DNA from: Ruminococcaceae bacterium BL-6
GTDB taxonomy: Bacteria > Bacillota > Clostridia > Oscillospirales > Acutalibacteraceae
DNA length: 64,000 nt
Assembly (NCBI GenBank): GCA_902810075.1
Contig: LR778135.1
Span: 1 to 64,000 of the forward strand
Reading direction: 5' to 3'
Shown one piece after another: positions 44,483 to 55,019 of the stretch; the first letter of the stretch is position 1, and every line of letters starts with the position of its first letter. The notes beneath the pieces were generated by a model. That model ran no database searches and was not told where the DNA came from. It saw only the letters and a program-made list of their open reading frames with translations. The translations under genes and the position numbers were made by a program.

Positions 44483-44504
44483 CGGGGGCGGCCCATAAGA
44501 AAAA

Positions 44505-44536
44505 AAGCCGCCCTGGGTTTCACACAGAACGGCCTT
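44505..44536 (-). terminator. aspS terminator
   Basis: Stem AAGGCCGTTCTG / CCCAGGGCGGCTT on the minus strand with a run of eight T, ten bases after the aspS stop. Confidence 0.88.
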
Positions 44537-44546
44537 AAAAAATCAG

Positions 44547-46340
<1,794 letters not shown>

Positions 46341-46482
46341 GATTGATTCCTCTATTTCCAGGCCGTGCCTGTCAAATTTACCGGGCAAAGCGCCGGCCGC
46401 GCCGCAGTCCCCGCCCGGCGGGGCTGTGCGGCGCGTTTCTGAAAGAATGCTCTTTTTATTATAATAGATAAATTTTGGAACG

Positions 46483-47787
46483 TCAAATGGAAGTTCCTTC
46501 TTGGAATGCCTGCTCCTGGGAAGCCGCCAGGAAATCCGACGGGAAGCGGTTTTCATCCAGCGAAACCTCGCGCTGCTCCCCGGTTTTCATGTTCTTCAGC
46601 GCCGCGCGGCCGGAAGAAAGCTCGTCGTCCCCCAGAACGACGGTGTAGGCGGCGCCGATCCGGTCGGCGTATTTCATCTGCGCCTTCAGGCTGCGCCCTT
46701 CGGTGTCGCACAGCGCGAAGACGGAGCAGGACTGCATCCGGCGGGAAAGCTGGAACGCCTGCCGCAGCGCATTTTCACCCACCGCCGCGAAAAACAGCTC
46801 GCAGCTGGGCGGCGCGGGAAGCTCGGCCTTCTGGGCTTCCAGAACGAGCATCAGGCGCTCGAGCCCGATGGCGCAGCCCAGCGCCGGCATCGGCTTTCCG
46901 CCCATCTCCCCGACAAGGCCGTCGTAGCGGCCTCCGCCGCAGAGCGTGCTCTGCGCGCCAAGGTCGTTCGAGACGAACTCGAACACGGTGCGGGTGTAGT
47001 AATCCAGCCCGCGCACGATGGAGGGGTTCACCGTATAGGAGAGGCCCACGGAATCCAGATAGCTCTTCACGCCTTCAAAATGGGCGCGGCAGTCCTCGCA
47101 CAGGTAGTCGAGCATCTTCGGCGCGCCTTTTGAAACCTCTTTGCAGCCGGGGTCCTTGCAGTCGAGGATGCGCATGGGGTTCCTCTCGAGCCGGTCCCGG
47201 CAGGCGTCGCACAGTTTGTCCAGGTGCTGCGAAAAATAGTCCCGCAGCGCCTTGTGGTATCTGGCGCGGCATTCCGGGCAGCCGATGGAGTTGATCTCCA
47301 GCGAGAGGCCGCGGATGCCGAGGCGGCCGAAGATGGAATCCACCATGCAGATGACTTCCGCATCCGCGACGGGGGCTTCGGGGCCGAACACCTCGAAGCC
47401 GAACTGGTGGAATTCGCGCAGGCGGCCCGCCTGCGGCTTTTCGTAGCGGTAGCACGACGTAAAATAATAGAGCTTCACCGGGAGGCCCTCGTTGTAAAGG
47501 GCGTGTTCCAGCATGGCGCGCACCGCGCCCGCGGTGCCCTCCGGCCGGAGGGTGACGGAGCGGCCGCCCTTATCCTGGAAGGTGTACATCTCTTTCTGCA
47601 CGACGTCGGTCGTTTCCCCCACGGAGCGCTGAAAAAGCTCGGTGTGCTCGAAAACGGGGGTGCGGATCTCCCCGAACCCGCGCAGGTCGGCCTCGCTGCG
47701 CATCACATCCTCCACCGCCCGCCACTTGGCGGCCTGGGCGGGGAGCAGATCCTGTGTTCCCTTGGGTGCCTGTGTCAATAATCCCAT
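46483..47787 (-). CDS. hisS: Histidine-tRNA ligase
   Basis: Charges tRNA-His. 434 residues: TQAPKGTQDLLP, LRPEGTAGAVRAM, QAGRLREFHQFGFE, histidine A motif GLDYYTRTVFEF, GGGRYDGL, and the C-terminal anticodon-binding domain. ATG at 47787 follows GGAGAAC. A run of four CxxC-like pairs (CPEC, CDAC, CKDPGC, CEDC) between residues 175 and 235 marks the zinc-rich insertion seen in clostridial HisRS. Confidence 0.96.
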   Translation of the reverse strand: MGLLTQAPKGTQDLLPAQAAKWRAVEDVMRSEADLRGFGEIRTPVFEHTELFQRSVGETTDVVQKEMYTFQDKGGRSVTLRPEGTAGAVRAMLEHALYNEGLPVKLYYFTSCYRYEKPQAGRLREFHQFGFEVFGPEAPVADAEVICMVDSIFGRLGIRGLSLEINSIGCPECRARYHKALRDYFSQHLDKLCDACRDRLERNPMRILDCKDPGCKEVSKGAPKMLDYLCEDCRAHFEGVKSYLDSVGLSYTVNPSIVRGLDYYTRTVFEFVSNDLGAQSTLCGGGRYDGLVGEMGGKPMPALGCAIGLERLMLVLEAQKAELPAPPSCELFFAAVGENALRQAFQLSRRMQSCSVFALCDTEGRSLKAQMKYADRIGAAYTVVLGDDELSSGRAALKNMKTGEQREVSLDENRFPSDFLAASQEQAFQEGTSI

Positions 47788-47816
47788 GTTGCAGTTCTCC
47801 TTTTTCTGAAACAAAA

Positions 47817-47844
47817 ACCCCCGCCCCGTTTCCCGGGGCGAGGG
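47817..47844 (-). terminator. mgsA terminator
   Basis: Stem CCCTCGCCCCG / CGGGGCGGGGG on the minus strand followed by TTTTTG, 34 bases after the mgsA stop and just before hisS. Confidence 0.85.
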
Positions 47845-47877
47845 AAATAATACCGAGAGCGGTTTAAATCCCAAAAA

Positions 47878-48282
47878 TCAGTACTTCGGGTTTAAAATGT
47901 TGCGCCAGTCGAGGTCGCCGCGCTCCAGGCCGTGGATCAGCACTTCCGCGGTGGCGATGTTCGTCGCAACGGGAATGTTGTGCATGTCGCACAGGCGGAG
48001 CAGATTCATGTCGTTCGGCTCATGGGGCTTCGGATTCAGCGGATCGCGGAAAAACAGGAGCAGATCCACTTCGTTGCAGGCGATGCGCGCGGCGATCTGC
48101 TGGTCGCCGCCCTGGCTGCCCGCCAGAAAGCGCTGGATTTCCAGGCCCGTGGCCTCCGAAACCAGTTTCCCCGTCGTGCCCGTCGCACACAGGGTATGCC
48201 GGCTTAAAACGCCGCAGTACGCAATGCAAAATTGAACCATCAGTTCTTTTTTTGCGTCATGAGCGATCAATGCAATGTTCAT
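47878..48282 (-). CDS. mgsA: Methylglyoxal synthase
   Basis: Converts dihydroxyacetone phosphate to methylglyoxal and phosphate. 134 residues: [23 protein letters not shown], [14 protein letters not shown] (here [13 protein letters not shown]) and [15 protein letters not shown], all diagnostic. End of the mre-minD run; mgsA following min/rodA genes is a usual clostridial order. Confidence 0.97.
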   Translation of the reverse strand: MNIALIAHDAKKELMVQFCIAYCGVLSRHTLCATGTTGKLVSEATGLEIQRFLAGSQGGDQQIAARIACNEVDLLLFFRDPLNPKPHEPNDMNLLRLCDMHNIPVATNIATAEVLIHGLERGDLDWRNILNPKY

Positions 48283-48314
48283 GGTGCAATTCTCCTTCTA
48301 ATTTAGCGATAAAA

Positions 48315-49058
48315 TTAAAGCTTCTCCAGATCCGCCAAAGGAACCGGCTCGCCTTCCATCCTTGCGGCCAGCCGGTTGAAGGCCATCACCGCCGAACGGC
48401 TCTGCACAAACGGCCTTCCGCCGTTGAGCGCGTCCGCCATGGGGCGGTCTTCCGGGACAATCGCAATCAGGCGGATTCCGGCGGAATCGATTACGCTGTC
48501 CAAATCGTCGTAAAGCTCGGAATGAATAAAGCTCGTATAATGAAAGCGGTTGATGACAAGCCGCTGGGCGGCGACGCCCCTTTTCAGCAACAGCAGGCGA
48601 ACCCTGTCGCTGTCGCGCAGACAGACCGGGTCCGGCGTGGCGACAACCAGGGCCCGCTGCACGCAGGCCGTTGCGGAATCGAACCCTTTCCCCACCCCGG
48701 CCGGGCAGTCGATCAGGATGTGATCGTAATAGCGCGCCAGAATCGGGACAAGACGGCGCATCAGCTCCGGCGCGGCAACCCGGTCCGCCCGGGCCGGGGC
48801 GGGAAGCACGAACAGGCCGGCCGCGGCGCAGGGATAAATGGCGCGGATCGGCTCGCAGTTGCCGGATATGATATCCGAGATATCAAAAACGACCCTGTCG
48901 TCGATTCCGAACATGCGGTCAAGGCAGCGGAGCCCGGCGTCGCCGTCAATCAGAAGAACCCGCCGGCTGCGGCGTGCCAGCGCACAGCCGAGCCCGGCTG
49001 AGACCGTCGACTTGCCGACTCCCCCCTTGCCGGAGGTTATTACCGTTACAGCGCCCAT
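48315..49058 (-). CDS. minD: MinD-like septum-site ATPase
   Basis: 247 residues. Deviant Walker A TSGKGGVGKST at 8-18, LIDGDAGLRCLDRMFG, and ILIDCPAGVG. Belongs to MinD rather than chromosome-segregation ParA by context and sequence. Two oddities: minC and minE, which usually flank it between mrdA and mgsA, are absent, and the C-terminus stops at GEPVPLADLEKL without the amphipathic membrane-targeting helix. Its role in division placement is therefore uncertain. Confidence 0.85.
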   Translation of the reverse strand: MGAVTVITSGKGGVGKSTVSAGLGCALARRSRRVLLIDGDAGLRCLDRMFGIDDRVVFDISDIISGNCEPIRAIYPCAAAGLFVLPAPARADRVAAPELMRRLVPILARYYDHILIDCPAGVGKGFDSATACVQRALVVATPDPVCLRDSDRVRLLLLKRGVAAQRLVINRFHYTSFIHSELYDDLDSVIDSAGIRLIAIVPEDRPMADALNGGRPFVQSRSAVMAFNRLAARMEGEPVPLADLEKL

Positions 49059-49181
49059 AAGTCACTTCCTCGCCTACCATACTATCACAATTGTGCATCG
49101 GCGTCAAAGATTTTTTCAGATTTTATTGTGCAAAAAGCCATATTGCCCATTTTTTCGGCCAAAATGGCAAAAACACGGCGG

Positions 49182-51341
49182 TCATCCTGCATTCGATGCG
49201 GATGAAGACACGCCCGAAGAGGCTGTGCCGGAAGAAGAGCCGGAGGACGAGCCGCTCTTTTCCGTGTCCTTTGCGAAAACCAGGTTGCCGTCCTTGTCCA
49301 CGGTTTTTCCGAAGAAATACGCGTCGAAAATGTCTTTCGCCACGCTCGTCGAAAACTTTCCGGTGGCGCCGTATTCCAGCACCACCGCCACGGCGATCTG
49401 CGGGTCGTCATACGGGGCGAATCCCAGGAAGACCGTGTTGTCCGAGTGGGGCGGAACCTGAGCGGTTCCGGTTTTGCCCGCCACGGCGATCCCGTAGCTC
49501 CCGAACGTCGCCGCCGCTGTTCCTCCGGCCTGGCAGACCTTGCGCATGCCGCGCTTCACGATGTCCAGATTTTTCGCGGAAACGTTGATATTGTCCACGG
49601 TTTTCGGGTGGTCGGGGTCGTTTTTCGTAACGACCTTGTCGCGGGAGTAATTCGTGACCTTGCTGACCAGATGCGTCTGCAGCCGCACGCCGTTGTTCGC
49701 GATGGTGGAAACGTAGGTCGCGAGCTGAAGCGGGGTGAACGAGTCGTCCGCCTGGCCGATCGCGGCCTGAACCACATCGCCGCCCTGCCACGTTCCGCCG
49801 GCCGCGGCGCGCTCCTGGGGGCTCGAGAGCGTCCCTGTGCCCTCGTTGATCTCGATCCCGGTCTTCACGCCCAGGCCGAACCGCTTGGCGTAAAGATTCA
49901 TGCTGTCGATGCCGAGGCGCCGGCCCGTGTCGTAGAAGAAGATGTTGCAGGATTTCTGCAGCGCCTGAACCACGTTTACGGGGCCGTGATAGCCCATGCA
50001 CGTCGGCTGGTAGTCATCCCAGAACGTGTAGACCCTGTGGCACACGACGATGCTGGATTCGTTGATGACATTCTCCTGCAGCGCGGCCGAGGCCACCACC
50101 GGCTTAAAGGACGAGCCGGGCATGAACGAGCCGAGCAGCGCGCGGTCGTACAGCGGCTTTGTCTTGTCCTGCGCCAGGGTGCGGTAATAGTTCGGGTCCT
50201 TGTTATATTTCGAAAGGTCGTAGCTCGGATAGGTGGCCGCCGCCAGCACGGAAAAATCCTTGATGTTCAGCGCGACGACGCCGCCGGCCACGCAGTCCTC
50301 TCCGTTGCGCCCGCTTTTGCTTCTGCCGTAGGCCTGGGCGCCCTGAACGCTTTTCGCAAGCGAGGCCTCCGCAACCTTCTGAAGGTTGTTGTCGATGGTC
50401 AGATAAACGGTGTTCCCTGAAACCGGGGCCTGCGTCACGGTGGAAGAGGCGAGCGCGCCGGTGCGGGTGGTCTCCACCACCTTGCTGCCGTTTTTCCCGC
50501 GGAGCTGGCTTTCAAAAGCGGCCTCGATCCCGCTTTTCCCGATCGTGTCGTTATAGGCGTAGCCGCTCATGTTCTGAAGGCTGTACGTTTCCCCTTTTTT
50601 CTTCAGGCTCGCGTATTCGTTTTGGGAAATGGCGCCGATGGTGCCCAGAATGTGCGGCGCGATCGTGCCGTCGGGGTAATCGCGCACGGTCGTCACCTGT
50701 ATGTCGGCGCCGGGCAGGTTCTGTGTGTTTTCGCGGATGATGCCGACGGTGTCGGAGGAAACATCCGGAGCGAAGGTGTACGGCTGGGAAACGGAAAAGG
50801 CCGATTTCTGCATGTTGTAGCGCACCGAGGCGATGTCGCGGGCCTGCTGAGGGGTGTAGCCCGAAAGGCCGTAGGATTCCGTCATCCATTTCATGCACTG
50901 GTCGGCCGTGGCATAGGCGTTCAGACTCAGCAGCTTGATCAGCGCGGCCACGTCGTCCTCCCGGCCCGAAATGAACTGGTAGCCGCCTTTCGAGTTTACC
51001 TCGATCGGCAGCTCGTCGGTCCATTTTTCCCCGCGCTTGTCCAGCAGCCCGGTCAGCAGAAGGATCGTCCTGTTCTGGCTTTCGTCGCTCATGTAGGCTT
51101 TCTCGAACACGATCGCGTAGCCGGTCTTGTTCCTTGCGAGCGGGTTGCCGTTCCGGTCCAGAATCTCGCCGCGCGCCGCCGTCATTTTCACGGTGGAGGT
51201 GTTCGTTTTGGTGGAGATCTTCAGCCATTCCTCACCGTTTACGATCTGCCAGTCAATCAGCCGAAGGCCGAAAGCGCAGAAGACGAGGGCCAGAACGACG
51301 ACGCAGAAAACATAGCGGGAAAGGCCTTTGAGCCTGCTCAT
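49182..51341 (-). CDS. mrdA: Penicillin-binding protein 2 (elongation transpeptidase)
   Basis: 719 residues: membrane anchor (about 10-30), dimerisation domain with RGEILDRNGNPLARN, transpeptidase with SSFK (GSFMPGSSFKP), SCN (QKSCNIFFYDTG) and KTG (AGKTGTAQ), and a Ser-rich C-terminal tail. Cross-links lateral-wall peptidoglycan with RodA. ATG at 51341; a GTG three codons earlier is too close to the ribosome site. rodA is not in the window. Confidence 0.95.
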   Translation of the reverse strand: MSRLKGLSRYVFCVVVLALVFCAFGLRLIDWQIVNGEEWLKISTKTNTSTVKMTAARGEILDRNGNPLARNKTGYAIVFEKAYMSDESQNRTILLLTGLLDKRGEKWTDELPIEVNSKGGYQFISGREDDVAALIKLLSLNAYATADQCMKWMTESYGLSGYTPQQARDIASVRYNMQKSAFSVSQPYTFAPDVSSDTVGIIRENTQNLPGADIQVTTVRDYPDGTIAPHILGTIGAISQNEYASLKKKGETYSLQNMSGYAYNDTIGKSGIEAAFESQLRGKNGSKVVETTRTGALASSTVTQAPVSGNTVYLTIDNNLQKVAEASLAKSVQGAQAYGRSKSGRNGEDCVAGGVVALNIKDFSVLAAATYPSYDLSKYNKDPNYYRTLAQDKTKPLYDRALLGSFMPGSSFKPVVASAALQENVINESSIVVCHRVYTFWDDYQPTCMGYHGPVNVVQALQKSCNIFFYDTGRRLGIDSMNLYAKRFGLGVKTGIEINEGTGTLSSPQERAAAGGTWQGGDVVQAAIGQADDSFTPLQLATYVSTIANNGVRLQTHLVSKVTNYSRDKVVTKNDPDHPKTVDNINVSAKNLDIVKRGMRKVCQAGGTAAATFGSYGIAVAGKTGTAQVPPHSDNTVFLGFAPYDDPQIAVAVVLEYGATGKFSTSVAKDIFDAYFFGKTVDKDGNLVFAKDTEKSGSSSGSSSGTASSGVSSSASNAG

Positions 51342-51357
51342 AAAAAACACCCCCTGT

Positions 51358-51879
51358 TCAGCTTTCCCGTTCCCGGATCAGAAGGGCGAACGCCCTGTTG
51401 AAGTAGTAAAAGACCGGGGAAAAGGCAAGCGTGTAGAAAAAGCGCGGAATCAGATGCGCGGTCAGCGCATAGAAGCTGTACTGATAGTTATACAAGACAA
51501 AGTAAAATACCCATTGTAAAAGAAAAATGAGCGCAGCAGCGCCCGCGGAAAGAAGCACGTCGGTAAAAAGGCTGGTGCGCAGCAGATTGATCACCATGAC
51601 GCCGCAGCAGTAGCAGACGATGGTGAGCAGGATCGCGTGAAATCCCAGCGTGGAGGCCGTCATGCCGAAATCGAGCAGAAGGCCGCAGAAGAGGCCGAAG
51701 CCCATGGCCGCGGTCTCGCTTTCGAATACGGCGATGGAAACGGCCGCCGGGATCAGCAGCACCGGACGCGCGCCGGCGACTTCCGGGAGCAGGCCGGGGG
51801 TCTGCTGCACCATGAACAAAACAAGGATCTCGACGGTATAGGCAAAATACCGCAGCAGCTTGTAGCGGTTCACCGTCAT
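51358..51879 (-). CDS. mreD: Rod-shape determining protein MreD
   Basis: 173 residues with about five hydrophobic segments and PVLLIPAAVSIAVFE, GLLLDF. Membrane partner of MreC. Start overlaps the mreC stop (ATGA), and mrdA follows after 16 bases. Confidence 0.9.
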   Translation of the reverse strand: MTVNRYKLLRYFAYTVEILVLFMVQQTPGLLPEVAGARPVLLIPAAVSIAVFESETAAMGFGLFCGLLLDFGMTASTLGFHAILLTIVCYCCGVMVINLLRTSLFTDVLLSAGAAALIFLLQWVFYFVLYNYQYSFYALTAHLIPRFFYTLAFSPVFYYFNRAFALLIRERES

Positions 51880-52787
51880 TTTGAAGCCTCCGATCCCTGC
51901 GCCGGGGAAGAGGAGGACACCCGAGAGGATGAAGAGCCGCCGGGAAGGTCGCCGAGCACTTCCCCCTGCCCGAGGAAGCCGGTGATGATGAACACGTCGC
52001 GCACGGTTTTCACGTCCACGAACGGGGCGACCGTGGCGCCGTAGGAAACGTCGTATTCCTCGGGGCCCACATCCTGCACCTTCCCGATGGGAAGGTCTTT
52101 GGGATAAACGCCGCCCAGGCCGCTCGTGACGACGATGTCGCCCTTTTTCACAGTGGTGCCCGCGGCGAGGAAGCTCAGCTTGACCAGGCCCTTGTCCGCC
52201 AGCTTGATGTTGCTGCTGATGACGCCGCTTTCGCGGTTGGCCTTGTCGATGGCGGCGATTCCGGTGTCGGCGGAAAGCACGGTGGTCACCTTGCAGAAGG
52301 AGGAGCCGACGCTGGAAACCCAGCCGACCACGCCGCTGTTGGTGATGACCGGGCTGTTCAGGCGCACCCCGGCGAGGGAGCCCTTATCGACGGTGAAGCT
52401 GTAGAAAAGGTCGTTGGGGTCGCGCCCCACCACCGAGCCCGAGACGAACGTGAAGTCCTTATTGTCCTTTTTGAGCTGAAGGTAAGTGCGGTACTGTTCG
52501 TTTTCCTGCTTTACCTGGTAATAGTCGATCAGCTTGTTGTTCAGGGAGTCGATCTCTTTTTTCAGCTCGCGGTTTTCCTTTTCCAGGTCCGCCGCCGGGC
52601 GGCCGACGCTGTCGGCCGCATTGTTCGTGATGACGGCGGTCACCTTCTGCATCGGGGTGAAAAAGCTTCCGAGCACATCCGGCAGGCCCGCCCCACCGCT
52701 GTTGGCCGTGTAGAGCATCAGGCCCAGCAGGATGAAAAGGATGCCGAGGAAAGCCTTAAATCCGTTGCTGTGAAAAAAATCCTTCAA
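51876..52787 (-). CDS. mreC: Rod-shape determining protein MreC
   Basis: 303 residues from a TTG at 52787, chosen because GGGAGG lies nine bases upstream and the product then starts MKDFFHSNGFKAF directly before the membrane helix (about 11-30). Coiled coil at about 65-105 (DLEKENRELKKEIDSLNNKLIDYY in part), then beta domains with VVGRDPNDLFYSFTVDKGS. Ser-rich tail. Links MreB to wall enzymes. Confidence 0.93.
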   Translation of the reverse strand: MKDFFHSNGFKAFLGILFILLGLMLYTANSGGAGLPDVLGSFFTPMQKVTAVITNNAADSVGRPAADLEKENRELKKEIDSLNNKLIDYYQVKQENEQYRTYLQLKKDNKDFTFVSGSVVGRDPNDLFYSFTVDKGSLAGVRLNSPVITNSGVVGWVSSVGSSFCKVTTVLSADTGIAAIDKANRESGVISSNIKLADKGLVKLSFLAAGTTVKKGDIVVTSGLGGVYPKDLPIGKVQDVGPEEYDVSYGATVAPFVDVKTVRDVFIITGFLGQGEVLGDLPGGSSSSRVSSSSPAQGSEASK

Positions 52788-52887
52788 AAAAGCGCCACCT
52801 CCCGAAAAGCAGGCTCCGCCGCCCGCCATAGCGAAAAAAGCGGAGAGCCGCCCGCCACCCTCCGCGAAAATTTATTTGCAGTAAGGC

Positions 52888-53910
52888 TTACTTCTTTTTC
52901 GCCTTGTTCGCCTTGTAATATTCGGACGGCATGTTGACCTCGAGCTGTTTGCCGGTGCCGTCCACCACACAGTCCAGCGGGCGCTCCGCCACATGAACCG
53001 GCATTCCGGTTTCCTGCGCCACCAGAAGATCCAGCCCGCGCAGCAGCGCCCCGCCGCCCGTGAGCATGATGCCGTGGTCGATGATGTCCGCCGAAAGCTC
53101 CGGCGGGGTTTTTTCCAGCGTGCTCTTGATGGCGTCCACGATCATGGAAAGCGGGTCGGCCAATGCTTCGCGCACCTCGTCCGCGTGGATCGTCACGTTT
53201 TTCGGCAGCCCGTCCATCAGGTTGCGCCCCTTGATCACGACCGAGCTGTTGGCGGTTTCTTCCGTGGGATACGCGGAGCCGATCTCGATCTTGATTTCCT
53301 CGGAGGTGCGCTCCCCGATCAGAAGGTTGTACTTCTTCTTGACGTAGGAAATGATCGATTCGTCGAATTTGTCGCCCGCGACGCGCACGGAACAGGATGT
53401 GACGATGTCGCCCAGGGAAATCACGGCCACTTCGGCGGTGCCGCCGCCGATGTCGACCACCATGCTGCCGGTCGGCTCGGATACGGGAAGCCCCGCGCCG
53501 ATTGCCGCCGCCATGGGCTCCTCGATCAGCTCCACCTGGCTCGCGCCGGCCTGACGCGCGGCATCCTCCACCGCGCGGCGCTCCACTTCGGTGACGCCGG
53601 ACGGGATGCAGATGATGATATGGGGGCGGCTGAACGTGTTGGATTTGACCGCCTTTTTAATGAAATGCTTCAGCATCGTGGCGGTGATGTCGAAATCGGC
53701 GATGACGCCGTCCTTCATCGGGCGCACGGCCACGATCGAGCCGGGCGTGCGCCCGATCATCTCTTTGGCCTGGGTGCCCACCGCAAGAACCGTGTCGGAC
53801 CGGATGTCCACCGCGACGACCGAGGGCTCCCGCATGACAATGCCCTTCCCCTTCATAAAAACCAGAGTATTTGCCGTTCCTAAATCAATTCCTATATCCT
53901 TTGAAAACAT
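52888..53910 (-). CDS. mreB: Rod-shape determining protein MreB
   Basis: Actin-like filament protein that guides cell elongation. 340 residues: [29 protein letters not shown], and [15 protein letters not shown] are the actin-fold phosphate and adenosine motifs. ATG at 53910; the open frame upstream has no ribosome site. First gene of the mre operon with a promoter at 54133-54161. Confidence 0.97.
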   Translation of the reverse strand: MFSKDIGIDLGTANTLVFMKGKGIVMREPSVVAVDIRSDTVLAVGTQAKEMIGRTPGSIVAVRPMKDGVIADFDITATMLKHFIKKAVKSNTFSRPHIIICIPSGVTEVERRAVEDAARQAGASQVELIEEPMAAAIGAGLPVSEPTGSMVVDIGGGTAEVAVISLGDIVTSCSVRVAGDKFDESIISYVKKKYNLLIGERTSEEIKIEIGSAYPTEETANSSVVIKGRNLMDGLPKNVTIHADEVREALADPLSMIVDAIKSTLEKTPPELSADIIDHGIMLTGGGALLRGLDLLVAQETGMPVHVAERPLDCVVDGTGKQLEVNMPSEYYKANKAKKK

Positions 53911-53991
53911 GGAATTTTCCCCTTTCGTTTCCACCGTTTCTTTTTTATAATAAATAAAAAAACAATAATAGCATTTCCAGCTAAAAGATAG

Positions 53992-54067
53992 GATTTGTCT
54001 TTGTTCCTCCCCATCTCCGGCGGGGAGAAACAAAGCCGGGTCCCGCAATCACAAGCGGAATTGCCGC
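53992..54067 (-). repeat. Interspersed palindromic repeat, full copy
   Basis: GATTTGTCTTTGTTCCTCCCC, GGCGGGGAGAAACAAAG hairpin, CCCGCAATCACAAGCGGAAT, TGCCG (forward strand order), i.e. the reverse of the copy at 25114. Lies in the leader between the mreB promoter and start codon; the rest of this 341-base gap has nothing else. Confidence 0.7.
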
Positions 54068-54132
54068 ATTAAAAAATATCGATTGGAATCCCCATTAAAA
54101 ATACGGAAAAGCGCGCAAACATTTATGGTACT

Positions 54133-54161
54133 ATTATAACCGCTAAAAAACCAATTCTCAA
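54133..54161 (-). promoter_or_regulatory. mreB operon promoter
   Basis: -35 TTGAGA (54156-54161), 17-bp spacer, -10 TATAAT (54133-54138). Leader of about 215 nt containing the palindromic repeat. Confidence 0.8.
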
Positions 54162-54251
54162 CAGGAAATCTAAATAATCACAAAAAATTCATTTTTGCCC
54201 CGCAGAACGCGCTGCGGCCCCGGGGGAAGCGGCTTTTCGGGGAAGTGGAAA

Positions 54252-54524
54252 TCACGTGTGAAGCCGGAACGCGTTATAGGAAAGAATTGCCGCAACCAGC
54301 AGAATGGCCTGCGCCACATTGATGCTCATGGTCAGGCCGAAGGTGAGGACGAGGACGGAAAGGTTGATGGAAACGGGGGCAAACCCGAAGCTGGTGCCGA
54401 TGCCGAGCCACGACAGGAACGGGTTCCCGGCGGTGACCGTGCCGAGCAGCTTCCCCAGCACGACCGCCAGCACCAGAAGAAGGATCAGAAAAAACGATTT
54501 CAGCACGTTGTTGTTATGCTTCAT
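54252..54524 (-). CDS. DUF4321 small membrane protein
   Basis: About 90 residues with two membrane helices (FFLILLLVLAVVLGKLLG and INVAQAILLVAAILSY) and a central FAPVSINLSVLVLTFGLTMSINV pattern in part, as in DUF4321 proteins that commonly sit beside mreB in Clostridia. Start uncertain: ATG at 54524 or at 54539. Function unknown. Confidence 0.75.
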   Translation of the reverse strand: MKHNNNVLKSFFLILLLVLAVVLGKLLGTVTAGNPFLSWLGIGTSFGFAPVSINLSVLVLTFGLTMSINVAQAILLVAAILSYNAFRLHT

Positions 54525-54549
54525 AAAAAAGACCGCCATCCTTTCCGGT

Positions 54550-54993
54550 TCAGGCTTTTCCGGTGGAACCGAAGCCGCCGCTGCCCCGGTCCGTTTCCGC
54601 AAGCTCGCCGGCTTCCTCCACCGGCAGCGGAAGGACGGGGCTGACCACCAGCTGGGCGATGCGCTCGCCCGGCTGGATCGTGTACGGCTCTTTGCCAAGG
54701 TTGCACAGCCCCACGCGGAGCTCCCCGCGGTAGTCGCTGTCGACGACGCCGACGCCGTTCGACAGCGCGACGCCGTGCTTCACGGCAAGGCCGCTGCGCG
54801 CGTAAATCAGCGCGGCGCAGTTTTCATCCGGCAGCTCGGCGGCGATCCCGGTGGGGATGAGCGCCCGCTCGCCCGGGGCCAGGGTGAACGGCTCATCCAG
54901 GCAGGCGGAAAGGTCGAGCCCGGCGGAGCCGGGCGTCGCGCGATGGGGAATGCGGGCGCCGGGGCGCACTTTTTTGATTTTGATCGATTTCAT
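54550..54993 (-). CDS. dut: dUTP diphosphatase
   Basis: Hydrolyses dUTP to dUMP, keeping uracil out of DNA. 147 residues with the five trimeric dUTPase motifs: GSAGLDLSA, ARSGLA, GVGVVDSDYRGEL, GERIAQLVV and the C-terminal GSGGFGSTG. Start at 54993 fits AAGGA 11 bases upstream better than the ATG four codons earlier. Confidence 0.96.
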   Translation of the reverse strand: MKSIKIKKVRPGARIPHRATPGSAGLDLSACLDEPFTLAPGERALIPTGIAAELPDENCAALIYARSGLAVKHGVALSNGVGVVDSDYRGELRVGLCNLGKEPYTIQPGERIAQLVVSPVLPLPVEEAGELAETDRGSGGFGSTGKA

Positions 54994-55019
54994 TGGTTTT
55001 TTCATCCTTTATGTTCTGT

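Noticed and set aside
47788..47877. T-box leader for hisS
   Set aside because: Only 90 bases between mgsA and hisS, filled by the mgsA terminator; no specifier or T-box sequence.
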